DNA from: Opitutaceae bacterium
GTDB lineage: Bacteria; Verrucomicrobiota; Verrucomicrobiia; Opitutales; Opitutaceae
Length of the DNA: 64,000 nucleotides
Assembly (NCBI GenBank): GCA_030648295.1
Contig: JAUSID010000200.1
Span: 25,421-89,420, forward strand
Direction: 5' to 3'
Shown here: piece after piece, positions 17,563 through 26,281 of the stretch
Layout: the number at the start of each line of letters is the position of its first letter
How positions within the stretch are numbered: position 1 is the stretch's first letter
Notes under the pieces: generated by a model
What the model saw: the letters and a program-made list of their open reading frames with translations, nothing else
The model's database searches: none
Told to the model about the DNA's origin: nothing
Translations under genes and position numbers: made by a program

Positions 17563-18072
17563 ATGTCCCGCCTTCCCACCCCCCCACTGTTCCGAGGCTT
17601 GCCGCGCCTGATGCGCGACCGCCGCGGCATGACCATTGCGGAAGTGTTGATTGCGGCCGTGCTGCTCGGGTTCGTCATCATGACCAGCCTGACGGCGCTC
17701 TCCCAGGCGTACGGATTCACGCACCACGCCCGGATGGTGACGCTGGCCGGCCAAATCGCGCAGTCGGCGATGGAGGATTTGCGGCTGCGTAATTACGACG
17801 AGCTGAAAGTCTACGCCGCGCAGACGCAGCCGGTGAGTTTTGCCAGCATGCTCGCGAGCGAACGCTTCGCCTCCAATTTCACCTCGGGCTTCTCGGTCAC
17901 GGCGCAGTTCACGACCGCGGTGACTTCCACCTCGACGCAGCTCGGCAAGATCACGGTAACTCTAACCGTCACCTGGACTGAGCGGGGCGCGACCTTCACG
18001 CGAAAACTCACGACCTGGTTCGGTGAAAAGGGGCTGAGTGACTACTTCTATGTGGGCTGGACGCCAGCATAA
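17563..18072 (+). CDS. Type IV pilin-like minor pseudopilin (PilV/GspI-like)
   Basis: A 169-residue prepilin with a type III signal. A basic leader ends RRG, cleavage is expected before MTIAEVLIAAVLLGFVIM, and Glu5 of the mature protein is present. The remainder is small and Thr/Ser-rich and ends YFYVGWTPA. It is the first of three overlapping genes forming a minor-pilin set. A prepilin peptidase would cleave and methylate it in the inner membrane. No pilus motor genes are in this window. Confidence 0.85.
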   Translation: MSRLPTPPLFRGLPRLMRDRRGMTIAEVLIAAVLLGFVIMTSLTALSQAYGFTHHARMVTLAGQIAQSAMEDLRLRNYDELKVYAAQTQPVSFASMLASERFASNFTSGFSVTAQFTTAVTSTSTQLGKITVTLTVTWTERGATFTRKLTTWFGEKGLSDYFYVGWTPA

Positions 18073-18601
18073 TGCGCGGCGCGGGGCGCGCGCGTTCTCC
18101 CTCGTCGAGCTGCTCATCTCGCTCTCGCTCGTCATGATGCTGACGCTGGCGTTGCTCACGTCGTATCTTTTCATCGTGCGTGGCGATCGCTCGCTCCAGA
18201 ACTATGGCGAGATGAACGCGCAGGCGCGCAAGATGCTCGAGTTGCTGGGCCAGGATCTGCGTGCCGCCACCGATGTCACGAACTTCACCACCAGCACGCT
18301 TTCGCTGACGCTACCGACGAATACCGCTGCGACCACGACGCAGGACGTGATGTGGGAATACAACAGCGTCGATCGCACCGTTTCGCGCCAGGACAACAGT
18401 GGCACGGCGACGCTCGCGCGCGATGTCGAGACGTTCATCTTTTATTATGCCAATGGGAACAACGCCACCACCACGAGCCTGGTGGAGGTAAAACAAGTGC
18501 AGCTCAGCCTGCGCATGCTGCGCCTCGTCGCGCAGTCCGTCACCTCGGAATATGTCATCTCTGCGCAATACACGATGCGCGCCAAATCCACGGCGCACTG
18601 A
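18050..18601 (+). CDS. Type IV pilin-like minor pseudopilin (PilW/GspJ-like)
   Basis: A 183-residue prepilin that starts inside the previous gene (23-base overlap). The leader is MWAGRQHNARRGARA, followed by FSLVELLISLSLVMMLTLALL with Glu5. The body contains NAQARKMLELLGQDLRAATDV and Thr-rich strands, as in PilW-like minor pilins. The ATG at 18050 is preferred over a GTG at 18038. It is translationally linked to its neighbours on both sides. Confidence 0.85.
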   Translation: MWAGRQHNARRGARAFSLVELLISLSLVMMLTLALLTSYLFIVRGDRSLQNYGEMNAQARKMLELLGQDLRAATDVTNFTTSTLSLTLPTNTAATTTQDVMWEYNSVDRTVSRQDNSGTATLARDVETFIFYYANGNNATTTSLVEVKQVQLSLRMLRLVAQSVTSEYVISAQYTMRAKSTAH

Positions 18602-19952
18602 GCGGGGCAGCGCCGTGTTGGCGGCCCTGGTGCTCGCCGCCGTCACGGCGGTGATCGCATCGAGCTTCCTGTTTCGCGCCGCGCAGGAGGCGCGGCTCGC
18701 GAGCCGGTCCTATTTTCAGTCGGTGGCGCTGAACCTGGCCGAGGCCGGAATCGAGGAGGGGTTGTACGCGTCGAACACGACGGCACTCGACACCGCCAAC
18801 GGCTGGTCGCTGATCACGGGCACGACGGATGATTACTCCAAGACGATTACGTCCGGTTTTGATTTTCAGCAGGCGACGGGCGAAATCTACATTCGCGTGG
18901 ACGGCGGAACCACGCTGACGCCGACGGTGCTCGCCGCCGGCGTCATCCGCATTCCGCAGCAGCCGCCGATGATGAAGCAAATCCGCGTGGTGGCCGGCAA
19001 ACGTCAACTGTGGAGCAACGGGCTGGTGGTCAAAAACACGCTCACGTTTTCCGGCACTACGTCGATCGACAGCTACGATTCCAATCTCGGTCCCTTCAAT
19101 TCCTCGACCAACCGCTCCGACCAGGCCACGGTTGCCACGACGAGCACGGCCCTCGATCCCATCGTCGTCGGCAGCAACGCCAGCATCTACGGCTATGTGG
19201 CCACCGGAGCCGCCGAGCCGGAGGTCGGTAGCGGTGGCACAATCTATGGCTCCACCACGCCGAGCGGCACGCTGGTGGACACGAGCCGGATCCGCCATGA
19301 CTTCACGGCGAACCTCCCCGATGTGACGGCGCCGACCGGTACCGCGATTTCATTGGGTGCCATCAGCACGTCAATCTCGCTGCCCCGGGTGGGCGATCCG
19401 GTCGGCGCGAACGGACGGTATCTCTACTCGGCGAGCAGTCTCAGCGCGGCGGGAACTGAAGTCGTTACCGTGACCGATGACGTCGATTTGATCGTGACCG
19501 GAAGCATATCGATGACCGGAAATTCGTCGCTCGTGATCAGCGGGATATCGCCGTCGTTGAACATCTATTGTCCCGGTAACATAACGCTCTCGGGCAACGG
19601 GGTCGTGAACAGTACCAACGTCCCGTCGAACATGACGATATGGGGAACCGCGCCGAGCAGCGGCTCGCAGACGATCACGGTCGGCGGCAATGGCTCCTAT
19701 ACCGGCACCATCTATGCGCCAAATGCAGACGCCACGTTGAATGGCAATGGCGGCACGAGCGGAGCGGTGATCGCGAAGTCCGCGGTCATCTCCGGCAATG
19801 GAGAGTTTCACTACGATATCCGGCTGGGCGGACTTCCCACCTCGCTCGACCCGCACTTCCGGCCCTCGACCTGGTGCGAGTTGACCGCCACCGCGGGCAG
19901 CGGCAATGCGTTCGCGCGCGACAACCGCACGCCGTTCGCGACGCTGTTCTAG
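18552..19952 (+). CDS. PilX-like pilus assembly/adhesin protein
   Basis: A 466-residue protein with a basic start, RRTERGSAVLAALVLAAVTAVIASSFLFRA as the membrane segment and NLAEAGIEEGLY, the PilX_N-style region found in PilX/GspK-type proteins. The C-terminal half is rich in Gly/Ser/Thr with repeated strand-like patterns (SMTGNSSLVISG, NITLSGNGVVNS, GSYTGTIYAPNADATLNGNG), typical of a beta-solenoid domain seen in such proteins. It overlaps the preceding gene by 50 bases. It may form the tip of the pilus assembled by the two pseudopilins. Confidence 0.78.
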   Translation: MSSLRNTRCAPNPRRTERGSAVLAALVLAAVTAVIASSFLFRAAQEARLASRSYFQSVALNLAEAGIEEGLYASNTTALDTANGWSLITGTTDDYSKTITSGFDFQQATGEIYIRVDGGTTLTPTVLAAGVIRIPQQPPMMKQIRVVAGKRQLWSNGLVVKNTLTFSGTTSIDSYDSNLGPFNSSTNRSDQATVATTSTALDPIVVGSNASIYGYVATGAAEPEVGSGGTIYGSTTPSGTLVDTSRIRHDFTANLPDVTAPTGTAISLGAISTSISLPRVGDPVGANGRYLYSASSLSAAGTEVVTVTDDVDLIVTGSISMTGNSSLVISGISPSLNIYCPGNITLSGNGVVNSTNVPSNMTIWGTAPSSGSQTITVGGNGSYTGTIYAPNADATLNGNGGTSGAVIAKSAVISGNGEFHYDIRLGGLPTSLDPHFRPSTWCELTATAGSGNAFARDNRTPFATLF

Positions 19953-19974
19953 GTTTTCGCAGCAGCGAAAACCT
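19951..19974. terminator. Bidirectional hairpin between convergent genes
   Basis: A 10-bp perfect stem AGGTTTTCGC/GCGAAAACCT with loop AGCA lies between the convergent stops at 19952 and 19973. The T4/A4 tracts inside the stem suit termination in either direction, though no long T-run follows. Confidence 0.65.
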
Positions 19975-20854
19975 ACTTGTGCCGGCCGTGGCGGATGATG
20001 TCCCAGACGATGTACAACCCGAGGATGGCGGATAGCAGGTAGCCGACAATTCCGAGCGCGGGGAAGCCAAGCAGATGCGGCTCGATCCCGGTCGTCACGA
20101 TCAGCGATGAACCGATGATCAATGAGCCGATGACGACGCCCAGGGTGATCCGGTTCGCCGCGATCTTCACCGCCTCGTCGTGATCCTCGAGTCCGCGATG
20201 ATGGAGGTTGATCGCGAGGCTGTCGTGCTCCAGCCGCCGGACAAGCCGGCGCAGCTCAAACGGCAAATCCTGCAGCGCGAGCAACGTGTGCCGCGCCGCG
20301 TCCATCGTGCGGCGCAGGAGAAGCCGCGGATTGGCGCGTTCGCGATGCAGTTCGCGCAGCACCGGCTCGGTGTGCCGCCGCAGATCGAACTGCGGATCGA
20401 GCATCCGGCCGACTTCCTCGATCGAGAGGACCGCTTTGGCCATCAGGGCATAGTCGCGTGACAGCGTGATGCCATGCTGGCCGAAGATGAAAAGCAGCCG
20501 CATCATCGCGCGGCCGATCGCCTGCCGGCCGATGGAAAAATTCAGCTCCTCGCGCAGCGCCAGCGTGACCTCCTTTTCCATCGTGCGCAGATCGGGCCGC
20601 GCATCGACCGGCGCCAGTTCCGCGGCCAGCTGCACGATCCGTTCGGTGTCCTGCTCCACGGCTGCGATCCAGAAATCCGCGAGCGCATGGCGCAGCCGGC
20701 GGGTGAGATGGCCCGCGAGTCCCCAGTCGAGAAAACACAGCCGGCTGTCGCTCGTGACGAAGATGTTGCCGGCGTGGGGATCGGCATGGAAGAACCCGGC
20801 AGGACGTTGAACGGTCTCACGCCTTCGCGCTGCGGCGGGCCTTGCGCGCGACAC
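19973..20854 (-). pseudogene. UbiB/AarF (ABC1) kinase-like protein lacking its N-terminal half
   Basis: Only the C-terminal portion of a UbiB-family atypical kinase is present. It begins almost at FFHADPHAGNIF (catalytic loop) and CFLDWGLAGHL (metal-binding DxG in its DWG form), then continues through the helical region to a C-terminal membrane hairpin (LGVVIGSLIIGSSLIVTTGI; LGIVGYLLSAILGLYIVW). The KxGQ motif, Ala-rich nucleotide loop and lysine-bearing lobe, normally over 200 residues, are absent. The reading frame opens at a GTG inside the phasin gene just upstream, so a deletion joined the two. UbiB proteins support ubiquinone synthesis or lipid transport; this remnant should be inactive as a kinase. 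Confidence 0.75.
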
Positions 20855-21140
20855 CCGCCGCCTCCAGCGCGGCGATGCGCGCCTCGAGCGCGTCCACCCT
20901 TTCCTGCATCTTGCGATCCGCGCCGGAAAGCCGCTCGCGGATCCTTTCGTTCAGTTCCCGGCTGAGGTTTTCAAACTCCCGCCGGCCATCGGTGGCGATT
21001 TTATCCGCCATGGCCCGCGCATCGGAAGCGCTGACCTTGCCCTGCCGCACAAACTCGTCGAGCGCCGCCTCGACGCGATCTTTCGTGATCACCGCCGCGC
21101 CCACTCCGGCGAGCAGTGTTTTTTTGATGACGTCCATCAT
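20817..21140 (-). CDS. Phasin-family (polyhydroxyalkanoate granule-associated-like) protein
   Basis: A 107-residue helical protein: MMDVIKKTLLAGVGAAVITKD, then VRQGKVSASDARAMADKIA, RREFENLSRELNERIRERLS and a C-terminal coiled coil with a basic Ala/Lys end. This is the pattern of small phasin-family proteins commonly encoded next to UbiB-like kinases. Two ATGs (21140 and 21137) are possible. The truncated UbiB frame opens inside its last codons. Confidence 0.78.
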   Translation of the reverse strand: MMDVIKKTLLAGVGAAVITKDRVEAALDEFVRQGKVSASDARAMADKIATDGRREFENLSRELNERIRERLSGADRKMQERVDALEARIAALEAAGVARKARRSAKA

Positions 21141-21422
21141 AGCGGCGGAACGGTAATGCCGGCGGATCCGCGAGGCAATCGCCGTCGCAGAGCGAAAGAA
21201 CGAGGGCATAGCGCCGTGGCGCGGTGCTTCAGCCCGAACTCAGGTCGCCTCGCAGCGCAGCCTAAGCGCGGGCCGAAGCTCCGCGCTTGGCCGAAACATT
21301 TCAGTCGAAGTTCGTCCTCGTTGGGAATTCGAATCCACTGAAAGGTGGTGCGGTCTGCTGGCCAGCAGACCTCCTCAGCGCGCTTGGACCGTTCAGTCGA
21401 AAAAAGCGGCTTGGGGAGTCCC

Positions 21423-21461
21423 TCGACAGGCTCAGATTTCTCGGGACCCTGAGCTTGTCGA
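21423..21461. repeat. Palindromic intergenic repeat (CGACAGGCTCAG type)
   Basis: CGACAGGCTCAG (21424-21435) and CTGAGCTTGTCG (21449-21460) pair with one mismatch. Closely similar CGACAAGCTCAG dyads are dispersed between genes in many bacterial genomes. It lies in the 400-bp gap 21141-21540, which otherwise shows no gene. Confidence 0.6.
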
Positions 21462-21540
21462 ACGGGCAAGCCGCTCCACCCGGGCTGAATACTTTCGGCT
21501 TAGGCTGGGCCGTGGTTGAGGCGTCCTGCCTATGGCGCCG

Positions 21541-22884
21541 TCAATGCGGGGCAACCGTCGGCGCGCCTGACGTCGCCGCCGTGTCTTTTGGCGGGTGGAA
21601 GAACAAGGCGAGCGCGATGGCCGCCGCGGAGGCCGAGGCCATCGGCACCATGAAGAGCCCGCGGAAATCCGTGACGCCATTCGCGGTGAATACCGTCTGC
21701 ATCAGCCAGGGACCGAGCAAGAACGCCAGCAGTGCGCCCATCCCGAGGATTTGCAGGTTGAACAGACCCTGCGCGCTCGAGCGGATGTCCTTCGGGAAAT
21801 ACGCGTCGACGAATATGTAGACGGTCGCAAAGAAGAACGCATAGCAGATGCCGTGCAGCACCTGCACCAGGATGATCAGCGCGGGGTGCTGCGGGAAAAA
21901 CGCGTACACCGCGAACCGCGCCGCATGCCCGAGGATGCCGACGATCATCGTCGTGCGCCAGCCGAGCCTCTTCAGCGTCGCGCCGAGGACGAACATGGTG
22001 AGAATCTCCGCAATCTGGCCAATGCTCATGACCGGTGTGATCCAGTTCGACGCGATGCCGACGCCGCCCGCCGCCTGCGGCGTGCCCAGGAACACACCCG
22101 TCCAGCTGAAGTAGCAGTTGTGCACGAACGAGTCGACCAGGGTCACCAGCCAGAGGACGAGGACGAAGGGGTGCTTCAACAGCCGCAGCGCCTCGAGCCA
22201 GGCGAGTTTCTCGATCGCGCCTTCGGCCATTTTCTTGGGCGGCGTGTGCGGCAGGGTGCGGCTGAAGGCCGCCAGCGCGAGCGAAGCCACGCCGGCCACG
22301 ACAAACGTCCACTTCGTCGCGACCTTCGCCGCGTCGCCACTCAGTGGATGCGCCAGCGCCTGTCCGAGCCAGTCGACGACGCCCGTCGTCTGGAGCGCGC
22401 TGACCGCATTCCAATCGACGAAAATGAAGACGAACGGCCAGGCGGCGAGAATCCAGCCGATGGTGCCGCCCATGCGCACGATGCCGAATTCCTTTTCCGG
22501 ATTCCGCATGTTGGCGAACGCAATCGCGTTCGTGATCGAGATCGTCGGCACGTAGAGCAGGCAGTGCACGAGCATCAGGAGAAAGAACGGCCAGAACGAT
22601 TTCGTGAACCCGCAGCCGAGGATCGCGAGCCCGCCGATCAGGTGCGAGAAGGCGAGGAACTTCTCCGCCGCGAATTTTCGATCCGCCCACTGGTTGCTGA
22701 AAAACATGCCGATGATCGAGGCCACCGGGAACGCGACAAGAATGGCCGATTGCTGGCCGGGCGAAAAACCCAGGCTCGGCAGGTAGCCGAAAATGAGAGG
22801 CAACCATGCCCCCCAGATGAAGAACTCGAGCGCCATCATGACAAACAGGCGCCCGCGATAGGATTGGTCCGCTGGAGGGATCAT
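21541..22884 (-). CDS. MFS transporter, nucleoside:H+ symporter-like
   Basis: A 447-residue, 12-helix major facilitator resembling the NupG/XapB nucleoside permease branch. It shows the family opening FFIWGAWLPLIFGYLP, then FSNQWADRKFAAEK, NMRNPEKEFGIVRMGGTIGW and a late GICYAFFFATVYIFVDAYFP. It is on the same strand as, and downstream of, the sugar-acid genes at 23-26 kb, so a sugar or polyol substrate is as plausible as nucleosides. The ATG at 22884 is the natural start; a repeat array lies immediately upstream. Confidence 0.85.
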   Translation of the reverse strand: MIPPADQSYRGRLFVMMALEFFIWGAWLPLIFGYLPSLGFSPGQQSAILVAFPVASIIGMFFSNQWADRKFAAEKFLAFSHLIGGLAILGCGFTKSFWPFFLLMLVHCLLYVPTISITNAIAFANMRNPEKEFGIVRMGGTIGWILAAWPFVFIFVDWNAVSALQTTGVVDWLGQALAHPLSGDAAKVATKWTFVVAGVASLALAAFSRTLPHTPPKKMAEGAIEKLAWLEALRLLKHPFVLVLWLVTLVDSFVHNCYFSWTGVFLGTPQAAGGVGIASNWITPVMSIGQIAEILTMFVLGATLKRLGWRTTMIVGILGHAARFAVYAFFPQHPALIILVQVLHGICYAFFFATVYIFVDAYFPKDIRSSAQGLFNLQILGMGALLAFLLGPWLMQTVFTANGVTDFRGLFMVPMASASAAAIALALFFHPPKDTAATSGAPTVAPH

Positions 22885-22885
22885 A

Positions 22886-23075
22886 ATTCGGTGAATCGGT
22901 TTTCGGTGAAGCAGTTGTCGGTGAAACGGTGAAGCGGTGGTCGGTGGTCGGTGGTCGGTGGTCGGTGGTCGGTGGTCGGTGAGTCGGTGAGTCGGTGAGT
23001 CGGTGAGTCGGTGAGGCGGTGAGGCGGTGGTCAGTGGTCGCGCACCGCTTCACCGCTTGACCGCATCACTGTTTC
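22886..23075. repeat. Short tandem repeat array, GGTCGGT heptamers and GAGTCGGT octamers
   Basis: From 22938 to 22980 the heptamer GGTCGGT repeats about six times without error. It then becomes GAGTCGGT octamers (four) and GAGGCGGT (two). Both sides carry decayed CGGTGAA-like units. It fills the whole junction between the MFS and oxidoreductase genes. Confidence 0.9.
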
Positions 23076-23083
23076 ACCGGTCT

Positions 23084-24325
23084 TCAAGGTTTCCACGTTC
23101 CTTGGGCGACGGCGGGCACGAAGGTATCGAGCCCCGGTGGCCGGAAGTCGAGCGTGCGGCCCTGCTCCGCGCTCATGTAAGCCGTCATCAGCAATTCGAC
23201 GACCTCGACCCCGTCTTCGAACGTCAATTCCGGCGGTTTGCCGTCGAGGAAACAGCGGACGAAGTGCCGGTTCTCGGCCTCGTAACCGTACTCCGCCGCC
23301 TCGTTGCCCACAATCGGCATCAGCCCCTGCTCGGCGTTTTGTTTCTCGACCAGGTCCTCGCCCTCCTTGCCGGAAATCCGCCGGCTGAGGAACAGATTGC
23401 TGCCGGTGTTGAGCGAGTTGTGGGAAAATGAATACTCGGGCCCCAGCAACTCGGTCGTCAACCGCAGCCCCGCGCCGACGAAGCCCCAGGACGTCGTCAC
23501 CTCGCCGATCAACCGCTGCCCGGCATCGTCGACATACTCGATCGTGGCGCGGGCAAAATCCTCCGATGGCCGCTTCGCGTAATCGACCTGCGGGCCCATC
23601 GTCTCCTTCAGGATGCGCGCATACTCCGGCTGCGACCATTTCAGACTCGCGATGGTGGCGCTGATCTTCTTCGGCCGCAGGCTGCTGCGCGGTTTCTTCG
23701 GATCGCTGAGGAGATAGCGTACCACTTCCACGCTGTGGCACATCATGTCATTCAGCACCCCACCGCCCTGCTGCTCGCCCTGCCAGAACCACGGCATGTG
23801 CGGTCCGCTGTGCTCCTCGGCCGCGCGCGCCAGATACGGCCGGCCGCTCATCGCCGCGCCTCGACCCCACGCCAGGGCGCGACCTTTCATCAGCGAGGGC
23901 GTGAACAACTGATCCTCGAGGTAGCCGTGGACGACACCCGTGCGTTTCACCAATTCCAGGCATCGCTTCGCCTCGGCGACGTTTCGCGCGAGCGGTTTCT
24001 CGCAGGCGATGCCGAGCAGCCGGCCTTTGCCCGACTCGAGCGCGGCGACAATCTCCTCCATGTTCTCGACCCGCCGGTGATTCGGCCCGCAAAGCCACAA
24101 CGCATCGATCGCCGGATCCGCGATCATGTCCGTGATCGACTTGTACGGCCGCGTCTCCCCGATGCCGAGCGACCGGCCGTAGGCCGCGGTCGCCGCCGCG
24201 TTCGTCGCATTCGGGCTCCAGACGCCAAGCACGTCGGCGTCGCGCACCGCGAGCCAGGACTGGAGGTGGAACCGGGTGATGAAGCCGCTGCCAATGAATC
24301 CGACGCCGAGGCGCTTGCTGCTCAT
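23084..24325 (-). CDS. Gfo/Idh/MocA family oxidoreductase
   Basis: A 413-residue NAD(P)-dependent oxidoreductase. The Rossmann opening is LGVGFIGSGFITRFHLQSW, with IDALWLCGPNHRRVENM and the family EKPLARN motif (ACEKPLARNVAEAKR) near residue 110. A C-terminal alpha/beta substrate domain follows, and the protein ends FVPAVAQGTWKP. Such enzymes oxidise or reduce sugars, inositols and derivatives. The dehydratase upstream and permease downstream suggest a sugar or sugar-acid catabolic set. Substrate unproven. Confidence 0.88.
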   Translation of the reverse strand: MSSKRLGVGFIGSGFITRFHLQSWLAVRDADVLGVWSPNATNAAATAAYGRSLGIGETRPYKSITDMIADPAIDALWLCGPNHRRVENMEEIVAALESGKGRLLGIACEKPLARNVAEAKRCLELVKRTGVVHGYLEDQLFTPSLMKGRALAWGRGAAMSGRPYLARAAEEHSGPHMPWFWQGEQQGGGVLNDMMCHSVEVVRYLLSDPKKPRSSLRPKKISATIASLKWSQPEYARILKETMGPQVDYAKRPSEDFARATIEYVDDAGQRLIGEVTTSWGFVGAGLRLTTELLGPEYSFSHNSLNTGSNLFLSRRISGKEGEDLVEKQNAEQGLMPIVGNEAAEYGYEAENRHFVRCFLDGKPPELTFEDGVEVVELLMTAYMSAEQGRTLDFRPPGLDTFVPAVAQGTWKP

Positions 24326-24342
24326 GGGGACAGAGGGAACGG

Positions 24343-24396
24343 GGCGAAAGTGAAAGGGAAAGGGAGAGTGAAGGGGAGAGGCGGAGAGTGGAGACG
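24343..24396. repeat. Purine-rich short repeat (GTGAAAGGGAAAG type)
   Basis: Degenerate hexamer/heptamer units (agtgaaagggaaagggagag) lie between the oxidoreductase start and the dehydratase stop. They resemble the tract at the hrpA 5' end. Confidence 0.6.
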
Positions 24397-24407
24397 AGCG
24401 GTCTGCG

Positions 24408-26168
24408 TCAATCGCTGCGCTTCGCCGTAACCAGCCTCGGCACGCTCTCGCGAATCTCGGCCGCGCGAAGAAAATCGAAGTCGCAACCTTGATCCGCCTG
24501 GGTCACCGACTGCAAAAACAATTTCAAGTAGCCGCGCGTCGGCGCGCCGTCGTCCTTCCGCCGCGCGCCCAGTCGCTCGGCGATCTCACCCGGTGCGACG
24601 AGCAGCTCGATGGTTCGGCTGGCGACGCTGAGGCGAATGCGATCGCCCGAGCGCACCGCATCCAGCGGGCCGCCGATCGCGGCCTCTGGCGTGACGTGCA
24701 GCACGACGGTACCGGCCGCAGTCCCGCTCATCCGGCCATCGGAAATCCGGACCATGTCCTTCACCCCCTGCCGCGCCAGTTTGCGCGGTATCGGGATCAA
24801 CCCGGCCTCCGGCATTCCGGGCGCACCCACGGGGCCGATACGTTTCAACACCAGCACATCGTCGGCCATGACATCGAGGTCGGGCTCGTCGATTCGGCGC
24901 GCGAGATCCTCGGCGTTTTCGAACACGACCGCGCGGCCCTCGTGCTCGAGCAGTCGCGGTGTCGCCGCGGCCTGCTTGATGATCGCGCCGCCCGGCGCGA
25001 GATTGCCGCGCAGCACGGCGATGCCGCCCCCCGGATAAATCGGATTTGTCCGGCTGCGGACGATCTCCTGCGCGAAACCGGCACTCGCGGCATCGAGTTC
25101 CTCGCCGAGGGTGCGGCCGGTCACGGTCAAAGCATCGAGGTGCAGCAGCGGCCCCAGCTCGCGCAGCAGCGCGAGCATTCCGCCCGCCTTGTGGAAATCC
25201 TCCATGTAGAACTGGCCCGACGGCTTGAGATCGAGCAGGACCGGGACATCGCGCCCGATGCGATCGAACGCATCGAGGTCGACCGCAATGCCGAGCCGGC
25301 CCGCGATGGCGGCCAGGTGAATCAATCCGTTGGTCGAACCGCCAATCGCGAGCAGGACACGCAGCGCATTCTCGAACGCCGCCGGCGTCAAAATTTTGTC
25401 CGGTGTGAGCTGCCGGCCGATCATCGCCACCGCCACCGCGCCGGTGCGCTCGGCCACACGAATCCTATCCGCGGTTACGGCCGGCGCCGACGCGCTCCCG
25501 AGCACCATCATGCCGAGGGCCTCGCCCAGGCACGCCATCGTGCTCGCCGTCCCCATGACGGAGCAGGTGCCCACGCTCGCGACGAGCTGGCTGCCGATGG
25601 CATTGATCTCGTCCTCATTGATCTGCCCCGCGCGGTGGCTCGCCCAAAACCGCCGGCAATCCGTGCATGCGCCGACCCGCTGGCCCTGGTGCGCCCCGGT
25701 GAGCATCGGGCCGGTGACGAGCTGCACGGCCGGCACCCCGGCCGACGCGGCGCCCATCAGTTGTGCCGGCACGGTTTTGTCGCATCCCCCAATCAATACG
25801 ACCGCGTCCATCGGCTGGGCACGGATCATTTCCTCCGTGTCCATGGCCATGAGATTGCGCAAGTACATGCTCGTCGGGTGCGCGAAGCTCTCGTGGATTG
25901 AAATCGTGGGAAACGTGATCGGCAGTCCGCCGGCCAGCATCACGCCGCGGCGCACGGCTTCCACGAGCTGGGCTGCGTTGCCATGGCAGGGGTTGAAACC
26001 GCTGCCTGTATCCAGGATCCCAACTACAGGGCGCGAAAGCGCGTCATCCGAGTACCCGGCGCCCTTGATGAAACTGGTGCGGAGGAAAGCCGAGAAGGCG
26101 GAGTCGCCGTAGCTGGTGAGGCCCTTGCGCAGACCGGATGGCGAAGACGAGGAAGACGGGGAAGACAC
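24408..26168 (-). CDS. IlvD/Edd family dehydratase (sugar-acid type)
   Basis: A 586-residue Fe-S dehydratase. Cluster and active-site segments are SGFNPCHGNAAQL, LIGGCDKTVPAQLMGA and GTCSVMGTASTM; later come GGSTNGLIHL and DGRMSGTAAGTVVLHV. This branch removes water from aldonic acids such as arabonate or xylonate, or from dihydroxy acids in isoleucine/valine synthesis; LRKGLTSYGDSAFSAFLR favours the sugar-acid branch. The only start codon before the conserved region is a GTG at 26168, which lies in a GAAGACG repeat array and makes the first ten residues Ser/Pro-rich. It is probably expressed with the Gfo/Idh/MocA and MFS genes. Confidence 0.88.
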   Translation of the reverse strand: MSSPSSSSSPSGLRKGLTSYGDSAFSAFLRTSFIKGAGYSDDALSRPVVGILDTGSGFNPCHGNAAQLVEAVRRGVMLAGGLPITFPTISIHESFAHPTSMYLRNLMAMDTEEMIRAQPMDAVVLIGGCDKTVPAQLMGAASAGVPAVQLVTGPMLTGAHQGQRVGACTDCRRFWASHRAGQINEDEINAIGSQLVASVGTCSVMGTASTMACLGEALGMMVLGSASAPAVTADRIRVAERTGAVAVAMIGRQLTPDKILTPAAFENALRVLLAIGGSTNGLIHLAAIAGRLGIAVDLDAFDRIGRDVPVLLDLKPSGQFYMEDFHKAGGMLALLRELGPLLHLDALTVTGRTLGEELDAASAGFAQEIVRSRTNPIYPGGGIAVLRGNLAPGGAIIKQAAATPRLLEHEGRAVVFENAEDLARRIDEPDLDVMADDVLVLKRIGPVGAPGMPEAGLIPIPRKLARQGVKDMVRISDGRMSGTAAGTVVLHVTPEAAIGGPLDAVRSGDRIRLSVASRTIELLVAPGEIAERLGARRKDDGAPTRGYLKLFLQSVTQADQGCDFDFLRAAEIRESVPRLVTAKRSD

Positions 26169-26253
26169 GGAAGACGGGAAAGACGCGGAAGAACTGGAAG
26201 ACTTGGGAGACGCAGAAGACGCAGAAGACGCAGGAGACGCGAGGGCGAGGCTT
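26138..26253. repeat. GAAGACGCG-type short tandem repeat array
   Basis: Units of 7 to 9 bases (gaagacg, gaagacgcg, gaagacgca) repeat more than ten times across the junction between the VTT-domain gene and the dehydratase. They overlap the dehydratase start codon at 26168. Confidence 0.9.
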
Positions 26254-26281
26254 TCAGTTCGCCGCGGAAAAGAAAACTGGA

